36,177 nucleotides of DNA, taken from contig JAGWLJ010000001.1 in the NCBI GenBank assembly GCA_028873275.1, positions 1 to 36,177 on the forward strand, in the 5' to 3' direction. A program made the position numbers and the translations under genes. Under the pieces are notes generated by a model that saw nothing but the letters and a program-made list of their open reading frames with translations, was not told where the DNA came from and ran no database searches. Origin of the DNA: Pseudomonadota bacterium (GTDB lineage: Bacteria; Pseudomonadota; Alphaproteobacteria; Rickettsiales; SXRF01). Below, piece by piece: positions 27,592 to 35,521 of the stretch. Position 1 is the first letter of the stretch. The number at the start of each line of letters is the position of its first letter.

Positions 27592-28741
27592 GCTGCTGGA
27601 CATGCGTCAGGCCGGCCTCTCTCGGCTTCAGCCCCAGCTGCTGGACGAAAGAATGCGCAGGACGGCCCTGCTCCTGCAGGATGGGCTGCGCAATGGCCTG
27701 CGCCGACTGGATAGCTTCCGCCGCCTGCATGCCTGGCGTTATTTCCGGACGCCCTGACACGCGGCGCAGCTTGTTGAGAGCGGCACGGACAAACCCCTGC
27801 TTCTGCGGCTGCGGGTTGAGGTGATTATTGATGCCGGAGGCCTGACCTTCCACCGCAAATGCCAGTTCGGTGACGTTTACTTTCCCGCTGTTGATGTCCT
27901 GCGTCAGCTGCGCCAGCGGTAGGATTTCGGCCAGCCGCATGGTGGCTTTCTGCCGGTCGGCAAGATTGAGCTTGTCGAAATGCGCGCCGAATTCGGAAAG
28001 AACGACGTGGTCCAGTTCGGGATGCACTTTGGTATACACAGCGGCGATTTCCTCCGGGGAAATGATCTTTCCGGCTTCGTGGTTGCGCTTCAGGGTTTCG
28101 ATGCGGTCATGCGCCGTTTCTTTTTCGAGGCCGAGCGTCTTTTCGGCAACCCAGTGTATCGGCTGCTTGACGGTGAGATAGGCCATCAGCCCGACGGCGC
28201 CGCGCAGCAGCCCTCCTCCCAGCGCCTCCATGGAATGCCACATCGGCTCATGGGCGAACCCGAGCGTCAACCCTACCAACGCCAGGCCGGCCATGCTGGC
28301 GATAAAGGAAAGCGCCACGCCGAAATTGCGCTGCCGCTTGAGCTTCCCCACATGCTCGGAAATGACCTTGCTCTTGACGCTCTCGACATCGTCGGCGGTG
28401 ATCTGGTCGGCCGGCTTGCCCAGCTTGCTGCTCAGCTCCCTGGCATAAATGGAATCACGCAAATGAGCGATGCGCTTGTTGTAATCCATCTGCGTGAGGC
28501 CGGCGCTCAGCCCTGCCGTCAGCCCCATGGTCAGCAGCATGCCGGCGCCGGGCAGCATGGTGGCGGAAGCGCCGATGCCTTTCATGATCCCCGGGGCGGC
28601 AGGGGCGACAACCTCCTGCAGCGGCTGGGCGACGACATCGCTGACGCTGTGCAGCAGTGGCTTGGCCACGGCGTAAATGCCGCCGCGCCTGGCCTGGTAG
28701 CCAAGATTCACTGTCGCATCGTTGAGGTTCATGCCTAACAT
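27548..28741 (-). CDS. Membrane protein of unknown function
   Basis: The protein has 397 residues; an alternative start is the ATG at 28732. Hydrophobic stretches are seen near residues 55-85 (GASATMLPGAGMLLTMGLTAGLSAG), 142-165 (FGVALSFIASMAGLALVGLTLGF) and 175-195 (GGGLLRGAVGLMAYL). Between and after them are charged helical regions (KLGKPADQITADDVESVKSK; ETAHDRIETLKRNHEAGKIISPEEIAAVY). The last 90 residues are Gln/Ala/Pro-rich and look disordered. No family recognised. Codon use fits the genome. It converges on thiD with a 44-base overlap. Confidence 0.75.
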   Translation of the reverse strand: MLGMNLNDATVNLGYQARRGGIYAVAKPLLHSVSDVVAQPLQEVVAPAAPGIMKGIGASATMLPGAGMLLTMGLTAGLSAGLTQMDYNKRIAHLRDSIYARELSSKLGKPADQITADDVESVKSKVISEHVGKLKRQRNFGVALSFIASMAGLALVGLTLGFAHEPMWHSMEALGGGLLRGAVGLMAYLTVKQPIHWVAEKTLGLEKETAHDRIETLKRNHEAGKIISPEEIAAVYTKVHPELDHVVLSEFGAHFDKLNLADRQKATMRLAEILPLAQLTQDINSGKVNVTELAFAVEGQASGINNHLNPQPQKQGFVRAALNKLRRVSGRPEITPGMQAAEAIQSAQAIAQPILQEQGRPAHSFVQQLGLKPREAGLTHVQQLSQPPLAASGIEGP

Positions 28742-28756
28742 ATCACACTGCCGTCA

Positions 28757-28777
28757 TTTTCCTATTCTACAGGAAAA
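28757..28777. terminator. Weak AT-rich hairpin between gamma carbonic anhydrase and the membrane-protein gene
   Basis: TTTTCCT (28757-28763) and AGGAAAA (28771-28777) form a 7-bp stem with a 7-base loop. On the minus strand it lies 37 bases past the carbonic anhydrase gene and contains TAGAAT, a possible -10 box for the next gene. It may be a terminator, a promoter element, or both. Confidence 0.3.
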
Positions 28778-28814
28778 CCGGGCGGGAAATGTGAAAGTTT
28801 TATGAAAATGAAGG

Positions 28815-29360
28815 TTATAGCTTCAGTGCTAGGTATTCGGCGGCATGGATGGCGTAATGGCGGGCCGAAATCGGTATAAATTCCTGTTCTTCAACGGTTA
28901 AATCGCGGAAATAGCGCGCGGGGCTGCCGGCCCAGAGCTGCCCTTTGGGCACCCGCTTGCCGGGGGTCACCAGCGCCCCGGCCGCCACCATGGCCCCGGA
29001 TTCGACCACCGCCCCGTCCATAATGGTGGCCCGCATGCCGACGAAGGAATCATCCTCCAGCGTGCAGCCGTGCAATAGCGCCGCATGGCCTATGGTCACC
29101 CCGGAGCCGATGAGGGTGGGCGCGGTTTTGCGCGTGACGTGAATAATGGTGCCGTCCTGGATGTTGGTACGGCTGCCGATGCGGACGATATTGACATCGG
29201 CGCGAATAATGCAGCCGAACCATACGCCGCATTCATCGCCGATCTCGACGTCGCCCACCACTACCGCACCGGGTGCAATAAAGGCTTTTTCCGAGATGCG
29301 CGGAAACACTTTCTCAGGCGCGTATTCGCCCTGGTAGGGAAAAATCAGGGGGCCGATCAT
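28815..29360 (-). CDS. Gamma-carbonic anhydrase family protein
   Basis: The protein has 181 residues, left-handed beta-helix with hexapeptide repeats (FIAPGAVVVGDVEIGDECGVWFGC). The three metal ligands of the family are visible as His74 (TIIHVT), His92 and His97 (GHAALLHGC). RADVNIVRIGSRTNIQDGT is typical of the YrdA/PaaY group. Activity as carbonic anhydrase is possible but many such proteins are inactive or act on other substrates. It starts 11 bases after the argC stop, at the end of the rplM-rpsI-argC run. Confidence 0.9.
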   Translation of the reverse strand: MIGPLIFPYQGEYAPEKVFPRISEKAFIAPGAVVVGDVEIGDECGVWFGCIIRADVNIVRIGSRTNIQDGTIIHVTRKTAPTLIGSGVTIGHAALLHGCTLEDDSFVGMRATIMDGAVVESGAMVAAGALVTPGKRVPKGQLWAGSPARYFRDLTVEEQEFIPISARHYAIHAAEYLALKL

Positions 29361-29371
29361 AGGCCTCTATT

Positions 29372-30391
29372 CTAGGGGAATACCGCCGTCAACTGCAAGC
29401 CCGTTGTCTCCGGCCAGCCGAACATGACGTTCATGTTCTGCACGGCCTGGCCCGACGCGCCTTTGACCAGGTTGTCGATGACACTGACCAGGATGGCCTG
29501 GCCGGGGATACGGCTGGCAAAGGCATTCATCACGCAGTCATTGGTGCCGCGCACCTGATGCGTGGACGGCATGGCGCCTTCCGGCAGCACATGCACGAAG
29601 GATTCATGATCATAGGTTTTATGCAGCACAGCGCGCAGATCGGCGGCAGTATTTTTCCCTGCCAGCTGAACGTAGATGGTGGAAAGAATGCCGCGGTTCA
29701 TCGGCATCAAATGCGGAGTAAAGGTAACGTTGCAGCCGAGGCTCTGCTCGATTTCCGGCGTATGGCGGTGTACGGCGATGCCGTAAGCGCTGATGCCGCC
29801 GTCGATCTCGGTGAAAAGATTGGCCTGCTTCACGCTGCGTCCCGCTCCGGTGACGCCGGATTTGGCGTCGATGATGATGCCCTTCGCGTCGATGACGCTG
29901 GCTTTGAGCAGCGGAATCAGCGGCAGCGCCGCCGAGGTCGGGTAGCAACCGGGATTGGCCACCAGCCGCGCCTTTTTGATTTGGCCGCGTGCGATTTCGG
30001 TCAGCCCGTACACCGCTTCTTTCTGCAGGTCGATAGCCTGATGGGCATGGCTGTACCATTGCTGATACGCCTCTGGATCGGCCAGCCTGAAATCCGCCGA
30101 CAGGTCTATGATCTTAAGATGCTTCGGCAGTCTGGCAATCACCGGCTGGCTTGTGCCGTGTGGCAGGCAGCAGAAAACCAGATCGATCGCAGAAAAATCC
30201 ACCTGCTCAATAGTGACCAGCGGCGGCAATCCCTTGAAGCACAGATGCGGATAGACCTCACCGATCCCCCTGCCCGCCTGCGAATCGCCGGTCAGCGCCG
30301 CAATAGAAACCTGCGGATGCGCCAGCAGCAGGCGTATCAGCTCTGCGCCGGTATAGCCGGAAGCACCGAGAATCGCTGCGCGAATTGGCAT
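29372..30391 (-). CDS. argC: N-acetyl-gamma-glutamyl-phosphate reductase
   Basis: The protein has 339 residues. The NADP fold starts AAILGASGYTGAELIRLL. The catalytic Cys is C149 in NPGCYPT. SGVTGAGR and HRHTPEIEQ follow, and FTPHLMPMNRGILSTIYV and NLVKGASGQAVQN are family signatures. It is the third step of arginine synthesis. A TATAAT box lies about 20 bases before its ATG on the minus strand, but without a good -35. It normally follows rpsI directly in related genomes; here an unknown gene intervenes. Confidence 0.97.
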   Translation of the reverse strand: MPIRAAILGASGYTGAELIRLLLAHPQVSIAALTGDSQAGRGIGEVYPHLCFKGLPPLVTIEQVDFSAIDLVFCCLPHGTSQPVIARLPKHLKIIDLSADFRLADPEAYQQWYSHAHQAIDLQKEAVYGLTEIARGQIKKARLVANPGCYPTSAALPLIPLLKASVIDAKGIIIDAKSGVTGAGRSVKQANLFTEIDGGISAYGIAVHRHTPEIEQSLGCNVTFTPHLMPMNRGILSTIYVQLAGKNTAADLRAVLHKTYDHESFVHVLPEGAMPSTHQVRGTNDCVMNAFASRIPGQAILVSVIDNLVKGASGQAVQNMNVMFGWPETTGLQLTAVFP

Positions 30392-30409
30392 GTTATCACT
30401 CGCTCGAAA

Positions 30410-31153
30410 TTATAAGCCGGGCTGCTGACCGGGATGTTCGTCTCTATTTCTTTCCACTCGCTCTTGAAAACCAGAAATTTTCGGCTGGAGATACCCCGAT
30501 AATTCCTGATCGCCAGCGCCATATTCGTAAAGTAAGCGAATTTTTCTTATACTGGCATCGTCGAAAGATTCAAAAGGTATAAACAACTCATCGCTGTCGT
30601 CTACTTTTAGTGTTTTTATGCCAAGTTTCTCCTGTATACAGGATATGGCTCCTTTAGGATAACGCACAGGCCTGTCCGTCAGGAACCCTTCAATGCCGTT
30701 CGTGAGCCGCGCAGCATACCAATGGAGGGGGTTTTGCATTCCAAAAGACGCTGACCAGTCATTGAGGAGTTGCAACGTATCTTCGATAAACTGAACACGC
30801 TGATTATGCTCCATCATAGGACGATTGATATTTTCAAAATAACCGCTGGGCCATTTTTTGAGGTCCTCGATGGCATCGTCTACATAATCCCGCGAAAATT
30901 CTATCACGAACTGGCTAGGATTCTTGCCTTCCATCACTTTCACCGCATGGTGTCCCAGCGTGTTCTGCATCTTTTTTACAAAGACTGTAATTCTATTTTT
31001 GAAATCGAGTATGTCGCGCAGTTTCTTGGATGGTACCTGATAGGCGAAATAATAGCCCGACTCTCCCATATGCATGAGTTCGCTGCCGCAGATGCGCGCC
31101 AGTTCCGCTAAACCTTCCGGCGGGCCATCGTCATTGGAACAGGAATCGTCCAT
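30410..31153 (-). CDS. Unknown gene inserted between rpsI and argC
   Basis: The protein has 247 residues, hydrophilic, rich in aromatic and charged residues, with no signal peptide or membrane helix. Visible parts are CGSELMHMGESGYYFAYQVP, DDAIEDLKKWPSGYFENINRP and LFIPFESFDDASIRKIRLLY. No family recognised. The A+T content is clearly higher than in rpsI and argC, and AAA, TTT and ATA codons are frequent, pointing to acquisition. It is 24 bases downstream of rpsI and 18 upstream of argC, and keeps the operon direction. No ribosome binding site stands out. Confidence 0.7.
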   Translation of the reverse strand: MDDSCSNDDGPPEGLAELARICGSELMHMGESGYYFAYQVPSKKLRDILDFKNRITVFVKKMQNTLGHHAVKVMEGKNPSQFVIEFSRDYVDDAIEDLKKWPSGYFENINRPMMEHNQRVQFIEDTLQLLNDWSASFGMQNPLHWYAARLTNGIEGFLTDRPVRYPKGAISCIQEKLGIKTLKVDDSDELFIPFESFDDASIRKIRLLYEYGAGDQELSGYLQPKISGFQERVERNRDEHPGQQPGL

Positions 31154-31177
31154 AGGCTGTGAAACAGCGCGGACGTA

Positions 31178-31639
31178 TTAGCGCTTGCTGAACTGGAAGC
31201 TGCGGCGGGCCTTCTTATGGCCGTATTTTTTGCGCTCGACGGTGCGGCTGTCGCGGGTGAGGAAGCCGCCCTGGCGCAATGCCTTGTGGAATACGGTGTC
31301 GTATTCATCGAGCGCGCGGCTGATACCTAGGCGAACCGCGCCGGCCTGGCCGGAAAGGCCGCCGCCGGCGACGGTGCAGGTGATATCAAAATTGCCGATG
31401 CGGTCGATGGCCGAGAAAGGCTGATTGATGATCATGCGCAGCACGGGCCGGGCGAAATACTGCTCGAAGCTTTTGCCGTTGACGGTGATCTTGCCGCTGC
31501 CGCGCTTCAGCCAGACGCGCGCGACGGCGTCCTTGCGGCGGCCGGTGCCGTAGGTGGTGAGCTCTTTCTGCTCGGGCACCTTGGCGCTTTTCTTGACGAT
31601 GGTTTCAGCTTTGGCTTCGGGTTTGGCTTTGGCGACCAC
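31178..31639 (-). CDS. rpsI: 30S ribosomal protein S9
   Basis: The protein has 153 residues with a GTG start, preceded by GAGG at 9 bases. An alphaproteobacterial Lys/Ala-rich extension (about 27 residues) precedes the core (YGTGRRKDAVARVWLKRGSG, GGGLSGQAGAVRLGISRAL). The C-terminal tail RKKYGHKKARRSFQFSKR reaches the P site. It is 5 bases after rplM. Confidence 0.97.
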   Translation of the reverse strand: MVAKAKPEAKAETIVKKSAKVPEQKELTTYGTGRRKDAVARVWLKRGSGKITVNGKSFEQYFARPVLRMIINQPFSAIDRIGNFDITCTVAGGGLSGQAGAVRLGISRALDEYDTVFHKALRQGGFLTRDSRTVERKKYGHKKARRSFQFSKR

Positions 31640-31644
31640 GGTGA

Positions 31645-32106
31645 TTACCTCTTATTCTTGGGATTCTTGGCGGCGAAATCGTAAACTTCCGGCTTCTGTG
31701 CCTCATGCGGATGAGCGGTGCCGGCATAGACGCGCAGGTGGCCGAATTGGCTCCGGGCCAGCGGGCTTTCCTTAGGCATCATGCGCTCGACGGCCTTTTC
31801 AATAACGCGCTCCGGATGGGCGCTGTTCAGAATAAATTCCGGCGTAGCGGTTTTGATGCCGCCGGGGTAACCGGTATGGCGGTGATAGACCTTCCGCGTC
31901 AGCTTGCGGCCGGTGAGCTTCACCTTCTCCGCGTTGATGACGACGACATGGTCGCCGGTGTCGATATGCGGCGTGAAGATGGTCTTATGCTTGCCGCGCA
32001 GGATTTTGGCGACATTGGAGGCAAGCCTGCCCAGCACAACGCCGTCGGCGTCGATAATCAGCCATTTCTTTTGTACTTCAGCCGGTTTTGCCGAATAGGT
32101 CTGCAT
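31645..32106 (-). CDS. rplM: 50S ribosomal protein L13
   Basis: The protein has 153 residues from the ATG at 32106. A TTG at 32112 is in frame but less likely. Family motifs: WLIIDADGVVLGRLASNVAKILRGKHK, TGDHVVVINAEKVKLTGRK, YHRHTGYPGG and AVERMMPKESPL. It is a primary binder of 23S rRNA and the first gene of the rplM-rpsI operon. Confidence 0.97.
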   Translation of the reverse strand: MQTYSAKPAEVQKKWLIIDADGVVLGRLASNVAKILRGKHKTIFTPHIDTGDHVVVINAEKVKLTGRKLTRKVYHRHTGYPGGIKTATPEFILNSAHPERVIEKAVERMMPKESPLARSQFGHLRVYAGTAHPHEAQKPEVYDFAAKNPKNKR

Positions 32107-32141
32107 GGTCAACCACCATTATTCTGATTAAAAGAGGCTGG

Positions 32142-32170
32142 AATTTATGGCAAAGCCACTACCAAGTCAA
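32142..32170 (-). promoter_or_regulatory. Sigma-70 promoter of rplM-rpsI
   Basis: On the minus strand, TTGACT (32170-32165) and TAAATT (32147-32142) are separated by 17 bases. The -10 box is 35 bases before the rplM ATG. It is the best promoter match on this strand. Confidence 0.75.
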
Positions 32171-32183
32171 CCATTAATTCACG

Positions 32184-32228
32184 GGCCGCCAGCAGGGCAT
32201 TTCCTGACAAAAAGCGCTGGCCTTTTTT
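32184..32228 (+). terminator. Possible terminator or leader hairpin before the SPOR-like gene
   Basis: GGCC (32184-32187) plus CAGC (32190-32193) can pair with GCTGGCC (32216-32222), followed by six T (32223-32228). It has a 2-base bulge and a 22-base loop. No plus-strand gene precedes it, so it may block antisense readthrough or form a leader. Confidence 0.35.
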
Positions 32229-32312
32229 ATGCGCCGCTTATATTTTTCCAGCTAAACGGCGGGAATAATACAATCCGCCACCATAAAACCGAGTACCATG
32301 AGGGAGTTACAG

Positions 32313-33662
32313 GTGAAGACAGCGATGTTCGCGGCGCTGGCCGCTGTTATTTTATTTCCGGCAGCGGCGAAAGCGGAAGGGGCCTATTTCATCGAGCTGG
32401 GCAACGGCAAGGCGCAGGAAGACGTTACCAAACAATGGGACACGCTCAGCGCTTCGCATAAACGCCTTCTGGGCGGCCTCAAGCTCTACCCCAAAACCGT
32501 GTATCAGGACGGAGCGGTAATTGCTCGCCGCATTCAGGCCGGCCCCATAGCCGGCAAGGATAAGGCCGAGAAAATATGCCGCCGCCTGTTTAAGGATAAC
32601 GTCCCCTGCTTCGTGCTGGAGGGATTAAACGACGCGCCGCCCAGCACCGTGGTCAGCATTACCGATGAGGCCCGCAGCAAAGCCTCGCAACAGGCCGCGC
32701 TGCCCTGGCTCTCCCCGCCGCCGCCCGTGGCCGCCCCGCCGCAGGAAGAAGCGAAAGGATTGCTGCCCTGGCTGCTGAACGACCATAAGGAAGAGGAAAC
32801 GGCGCAATCGCAGGAGCAGCCAAAGCCCCTGGAGATAGCGGAAGAGAAGCCCGCTGAACCGGCGCAGGAAAAATCCGCCAAAGGCGATGTGGAAGTGGCG
32901 CAGGCGGTGCGCGTGCCGCTGAGCGAGGATAACGGGGAAACGGTGGCCCCGGCGCCCGAGGTGAAGATCGCCGATCTGGCCGATTCCAATAATACTCTCT
33001 CTCCCAGCGCCGGGGCCGAACCGGCACCGGCTCCCGCCGCTGACAATCACCCCGGCTGGCTCAGCGTCGCCAGCTTCGCCGACGAGGATAACGCCACCTT
33101 CTTCTGGCAGCACGTGAAGGAATTGTCTCCCGGGCGCACGGCCGGGCTGCACGTGCGCATCATCGAGCCGGCGGTAACGCAGCGCCGCTCCGTCATGGCC
33201 ACCACGCTCAGCGTCGGCCCCTTCGCCAGCCAGAGCGATGCGATGTCCTTCTGCCACGACGCCATCGAGACGGCGGGCAGCAACCTCACCTGTCGCTTCG
33301 GCGTCAAGGAGCCTTCGCGCCATAGCCTGAGCGAAGCCGCCGTGCTGAATCATGAGCATGCCGATGCCTATGCCGCGCGCCGCCAGGCTTCCGCCCCGGC
33401 GCATGAGGAGAAACTCTACTGGGTGCAGGTGGTGTCCGCCGCCAGCCAGATAGAGGCGCTGCATGCCTGGAGCGAAGTGAAGGACAAGAACGCCGATGTG
33501 CTGAAGGGCATGCGCGGCAGCGTGACGCCTTCGCTGGCCGACAGCGGCGGCTACGCCGTGCGCGTGGGCCCCATCCGCAGCAACGACGACGCCACCAGCC
33601 TGTGCGGCACGCTGCACGACCGCGGCGTAGACTGCCACGTGCTCGGCTATTCCAGCATGTAG
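32313..33662 (+). CDS. Secreted protein with three SPOR-like repeats
   Basis: The protein has 449 residues from a GTG at 32313, preceded by AGGGAG at 6 bases and starting a good signal peptide (KTAMFAALAAVILFPAAAKA). The ATG at 32298 has no ribosome binding site. Three SPOR-like units are seen: about 23-105 (YFIELGNG to FVLEG), 246-330 (WLSVASFADEDNATFFW to CRFG) and 368-446 (YWVQVVSAASQIEAL to CHVLG). Each ends with a Cys pair: C89/C99, C314/C327, C431/C441. A long Pro/Glu/Ala linker separates the first and second. SPOR domains bind denuded peptidoglycan at division sites. The role here is inferred from domain type only. Confidence 0.8.
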   Translation: MKTAMFAALAAVILFPAAAKAEGAYFIELGNGKAQEDVTKQWDTLSASHKRLLGGLKLYPKTVYQDGAVIARRIQAGPIAGKDKAEKICRRLFKDNVPCFVLEGLNDAPPSTVVSITDEARSKASQQAALPWLSPPPPVAAPPQEEAKGLLPWLLNDHKEEETAQSQEQPKPLEIAEEKPAEPAQEKSAKGDVEVAQAVRVPLSEDNGETVAPAPEVKIADLADSNNTLSPSAGAEPAPAPAADNHPGWLSVASFADEDNATFFWQHVKELSPGRTAGLHVRIIEPAVTQRRSVMATTLSVGPFASQSDAMSFCHDAIETAGSNLTCRFGVKEPSRHSLSEAAVLNHEHADAYAARRQASAPAHEEKLYWVQVVSAASQIEALHAWSEVKDKNADVLKGMRGSVTPSLADSGGYAVRVGPIRSNDDATSLCGTLHDRGVDCHVLGYSSM

Positions 33663-33674
33663 GCCGGATTGCTA

Positions 33675-33703
33675 TTGACTTTCTAGCCCCTAATGCCTAA
33701 TCC
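33675..33703 (+). promoter_or_regulatory. Candidate promoter of tRNA-His
   Basis: TTGACT (33675-33680), 17 bases, then TAATCC (33698-33703). The -10 match is weak, but the spacing to the tRNA 5' end (17 bases) is suitable. The -10 region falls inside the heptamer repeat. Confidence 0.4.
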
Positions 33704-33715
33704 CTAATGCCTTGT
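33688..33715. repeat. Heptamer repeat array before tRNA-His
   Basis: CCCTAAT, GCCTAAT, CCCTAAT and the degenerate GCCTTGT follow each other without gaps, a period of exactly 7 bases. It ends 5 bases before the tRNA. Confidence 0.8.
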
Positions 33716-33720
33716 CTTAT

Positions 33721-33798
33721 GGCGGGTGTAGCTCAGCTGGTTAGAGCGCCAGATTGTGATTCTGGATGTCGCCGGTTCGAATCCGGTCACTCGCCCCA
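33721..33798 (+). tRNA. tRNA-His (anticodon GTG) with encoded G-1
   Basis: TAGCTCAG of the D arm is preceded by eight acceptor bases GGCGGGTG. The first is therefore G-1, which pairs with C73 before the encoded CCA. The anticodon arm is CCAGA-TTGTGAT-TCTGG with GTG at 34-36, and the T arm carries GGTTCGAATCC. All stems pair, with one G-U in the acceptor. Confidence 0.97.
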
Positions 33799-33825
33799 TA
33801 TTTCCCTTCATTATAAACGCATCCG

Positions 33826-33862
33826 CCCGCCGCCATCCCGCGTGATGCGGAATGGCGGCGGG
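33826..33862. terminator. Strong hairpin between tRNA-His and the porin gene
   Basis: CCCGCCGCCAT (33826-33836) pairs perfectly with ATGGCGGCGGG (33852-33862). CCGC and GCGG inside the loop add 4 pairs. It lies between two convergent transcripts and can fold in either direction. No long T-run is present, so it may work as a bidirectional or intrinsic-like terminator. Confidence 0.6.
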
Positions 33863-33869
33863 GTCTTCG

Positions 33870-35480
33870 TCAGAACGGATAGTAACGGAACGACACCATC
33901 GTGATATTCTCGTTGGTGCTCGGCGAGCCGCCGATGCCGCGGAAAATATTGCGCTTGGTGTAGGAATCCTGAAGGCCGGTTTCCATCATCCCGTAGCTGC
34001 CCTTATAGAACTTCCACCAGGCGCCGGCAGTCAGCTGCGAGATGTCCGACGTATTGGCCACGCAGCTGGTCGACGATCCCCCCTCGATGGAGCAGGTGTC
34101 GTTATGGAAGAGCGGGTTGCCGTAGCCGTAGGTGTTGGCGCCGACAGTATAGCTCGTCCTGCTTACGCGCTCCGTGCCGCCGTAGAAGTACAGGTCCCAT
34201 TGCTCATCGGGATGGCCGATCAGCCCGGCCAGCAGATCGAAGGAGGAAATGGGCGCGATATCGCCATTGGGCTTGAAGGTGATATCGGGCAATTGCGCCG
34301 AACCATAGCGTCCTATGCCCTTGCCCGCCAAGCCGCTGATCTGGAAGTCCAGCCTCTTGCTGATGACCGGCAGGATGGCGCCGGCGCCGATACCGCCGCC
34401 CATGGCCGTATTGTTCGACATGGTCGTATTGTTGCGGTCGCGGAAGAAGCGCCCCAGGCCGTAGACTTCGTAATGGCCGTAGCCGGGATCGGCCGCCAGC
34501 TTGGCGACAATATCCGGCGCGAAGTCGGTGGAGTAGGTGGAAGTCGGAGCAAAGAGCGAGCCGCCTGTATTATTGAAGGTAAGCGTTGGCGTAGTGGTGC
34601 CGCAGAAAGTAGAAACCGACGAGTTACACGACGGAAGCGCCTGCGGACTTTCGAACGATAGCCCGGCCCACAGCTTCTGGTCATAAAAATCCTCGACGAA
34701 ACGGACCTGCGGATTGCGCGTCCAGTTGAAGCCGGGAACGTACTGCGCGTCGATAGTAAGCGGAATATTTTCCTTGCGCGGCGTGATGCCCTGTTTGTCC
34801 AGGGTGACCAGGCTCCATGACTGGCCGGCCAGGATATGCATGCCCCAGTCGCTGCGATCCAGCGTGGCGTAGGCCTGGCGCAGGCGCGGGTTATAGCTGT
34901 TGCTTTCGTTGGAATTGGCTGTCGGGGCCGCGCCCAGAAAGTCGCTTTCGAAATACGCCGCCAGCGACATATTCGCATCGGGCTTGCCTTCCGCCAACAG
35001 CGACAGGCGGCTCTGCCGCGCCGAGCCGCGGAACTCGGGCATATGGTAACTGTGCGAGATGGGATAGGGCATGCTGGTGTTGAAATTGGAACCGACATCG
35101 GCCGTTTCATTGCGCGTGCGGTAAATTCCCGCCGTTTCAATGAAGCCGCCGGGAGTGATCGTCACTTTGTCACCCACCTTGATTTCGCCCTTGTTGCCGC
35201 TGCTATTGCTGCTGGCTGTCTGCACCGGCGCTTTCTCCGCTGCCGCCTTGGCGGATGCGGCATCGGCCGTAGCCGTTTTGGCGGCGGTATCGGCGGCGGC
35301 GACTTTCTTCTGCATGTCTTTAAGCTGCGCCTGCAGCTGTTCGATCTGCGCCTGCATGGCCTGAAGCTGCTTGAGCGTTGCCGCATCAGGATCGGCCATG
35401 GCCGGGGCGGCCAGCATGCTGCTGCACAGCAGGGCCGGCAGCAGCGCCCGTTTTAATCGTTGCAGTGACAGGTTTTTCAT
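33870..35480 (-). CDS. Outer-membrane porin with N-terminal coiled coil
   Basis: The protein has 536 residues. GGGAGAG precedes the ATG at 35480. A signal peptide (ALLPALLCSSMLAAPAMA) is followed by a short coiled coil (LKQLQAMQAQIEQLQAQLKDMQKKV, about 36-60), an Ala/Lys/Thr linker, and a large beta-barrel with alternating aromatic strands (GGFIETAGIYRTRN, RQSRLSLLAEGK, NPRLRQAYATLDRSDWGMHILAGQSWS). It ends in VSFRYYPF, with the C-terminal Phe that outer-membrane proteins use for assembly. Substrate unknown. It starts 41 bases after pstA on the same strand, which hints at phosphate uptake, but this is inference. Confidence 0.88.
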   Translation of the reverse strand: MKNLSLQRLKRALLPALLCSSMLAAPAMADPDAATLKQLQAMQAQIEQLQAQLKDMQKKVAAADTAAKTATADAASAKAAAEKAPVQTASSNSSGNKGEIKVGDKVTITPGGFIETAGIYRTRNETADVGSNFNTSMPYPISHSYHMPEFRGSARQSRLSLLAEGKPDANMSLAAYFESDFLGAAPTANSNESNSYNPRLRQAYATLDRSDWGMHILAGQSWSLVTLDKQGITPRKENIPLTIDAQYVPGFNWTRNPQVRFVEDFYDQKLWAGLSFESPQALPSCNSSVSTFCGTTTPTLTFNNTGGSLFAPTSTYSTDFAPDIVAKLAADPGYGHYEVYGLGRFFRDRNNTTMSNNTAMGGGIGAGAILPVISKRLDFQISGLAGKGIGRYGSAQLPDITFKPNGDIAPISSFDLLAGLIGHPDEQWDLYFYGGTERVSRTSYTVGANTYGYGNPLFHNDTCSIEGGSSTSCVANTSDISQLTAGAWWKFYKGSYGMMETGLQDSYTKRNIFRGIGGSPSTNENITMVSFRYYPF

Positions 35481-35521
35481 AATCGTCTCTCCCAGTTAAA
35501 AAGTTACGTTTTTTGCCTTGA

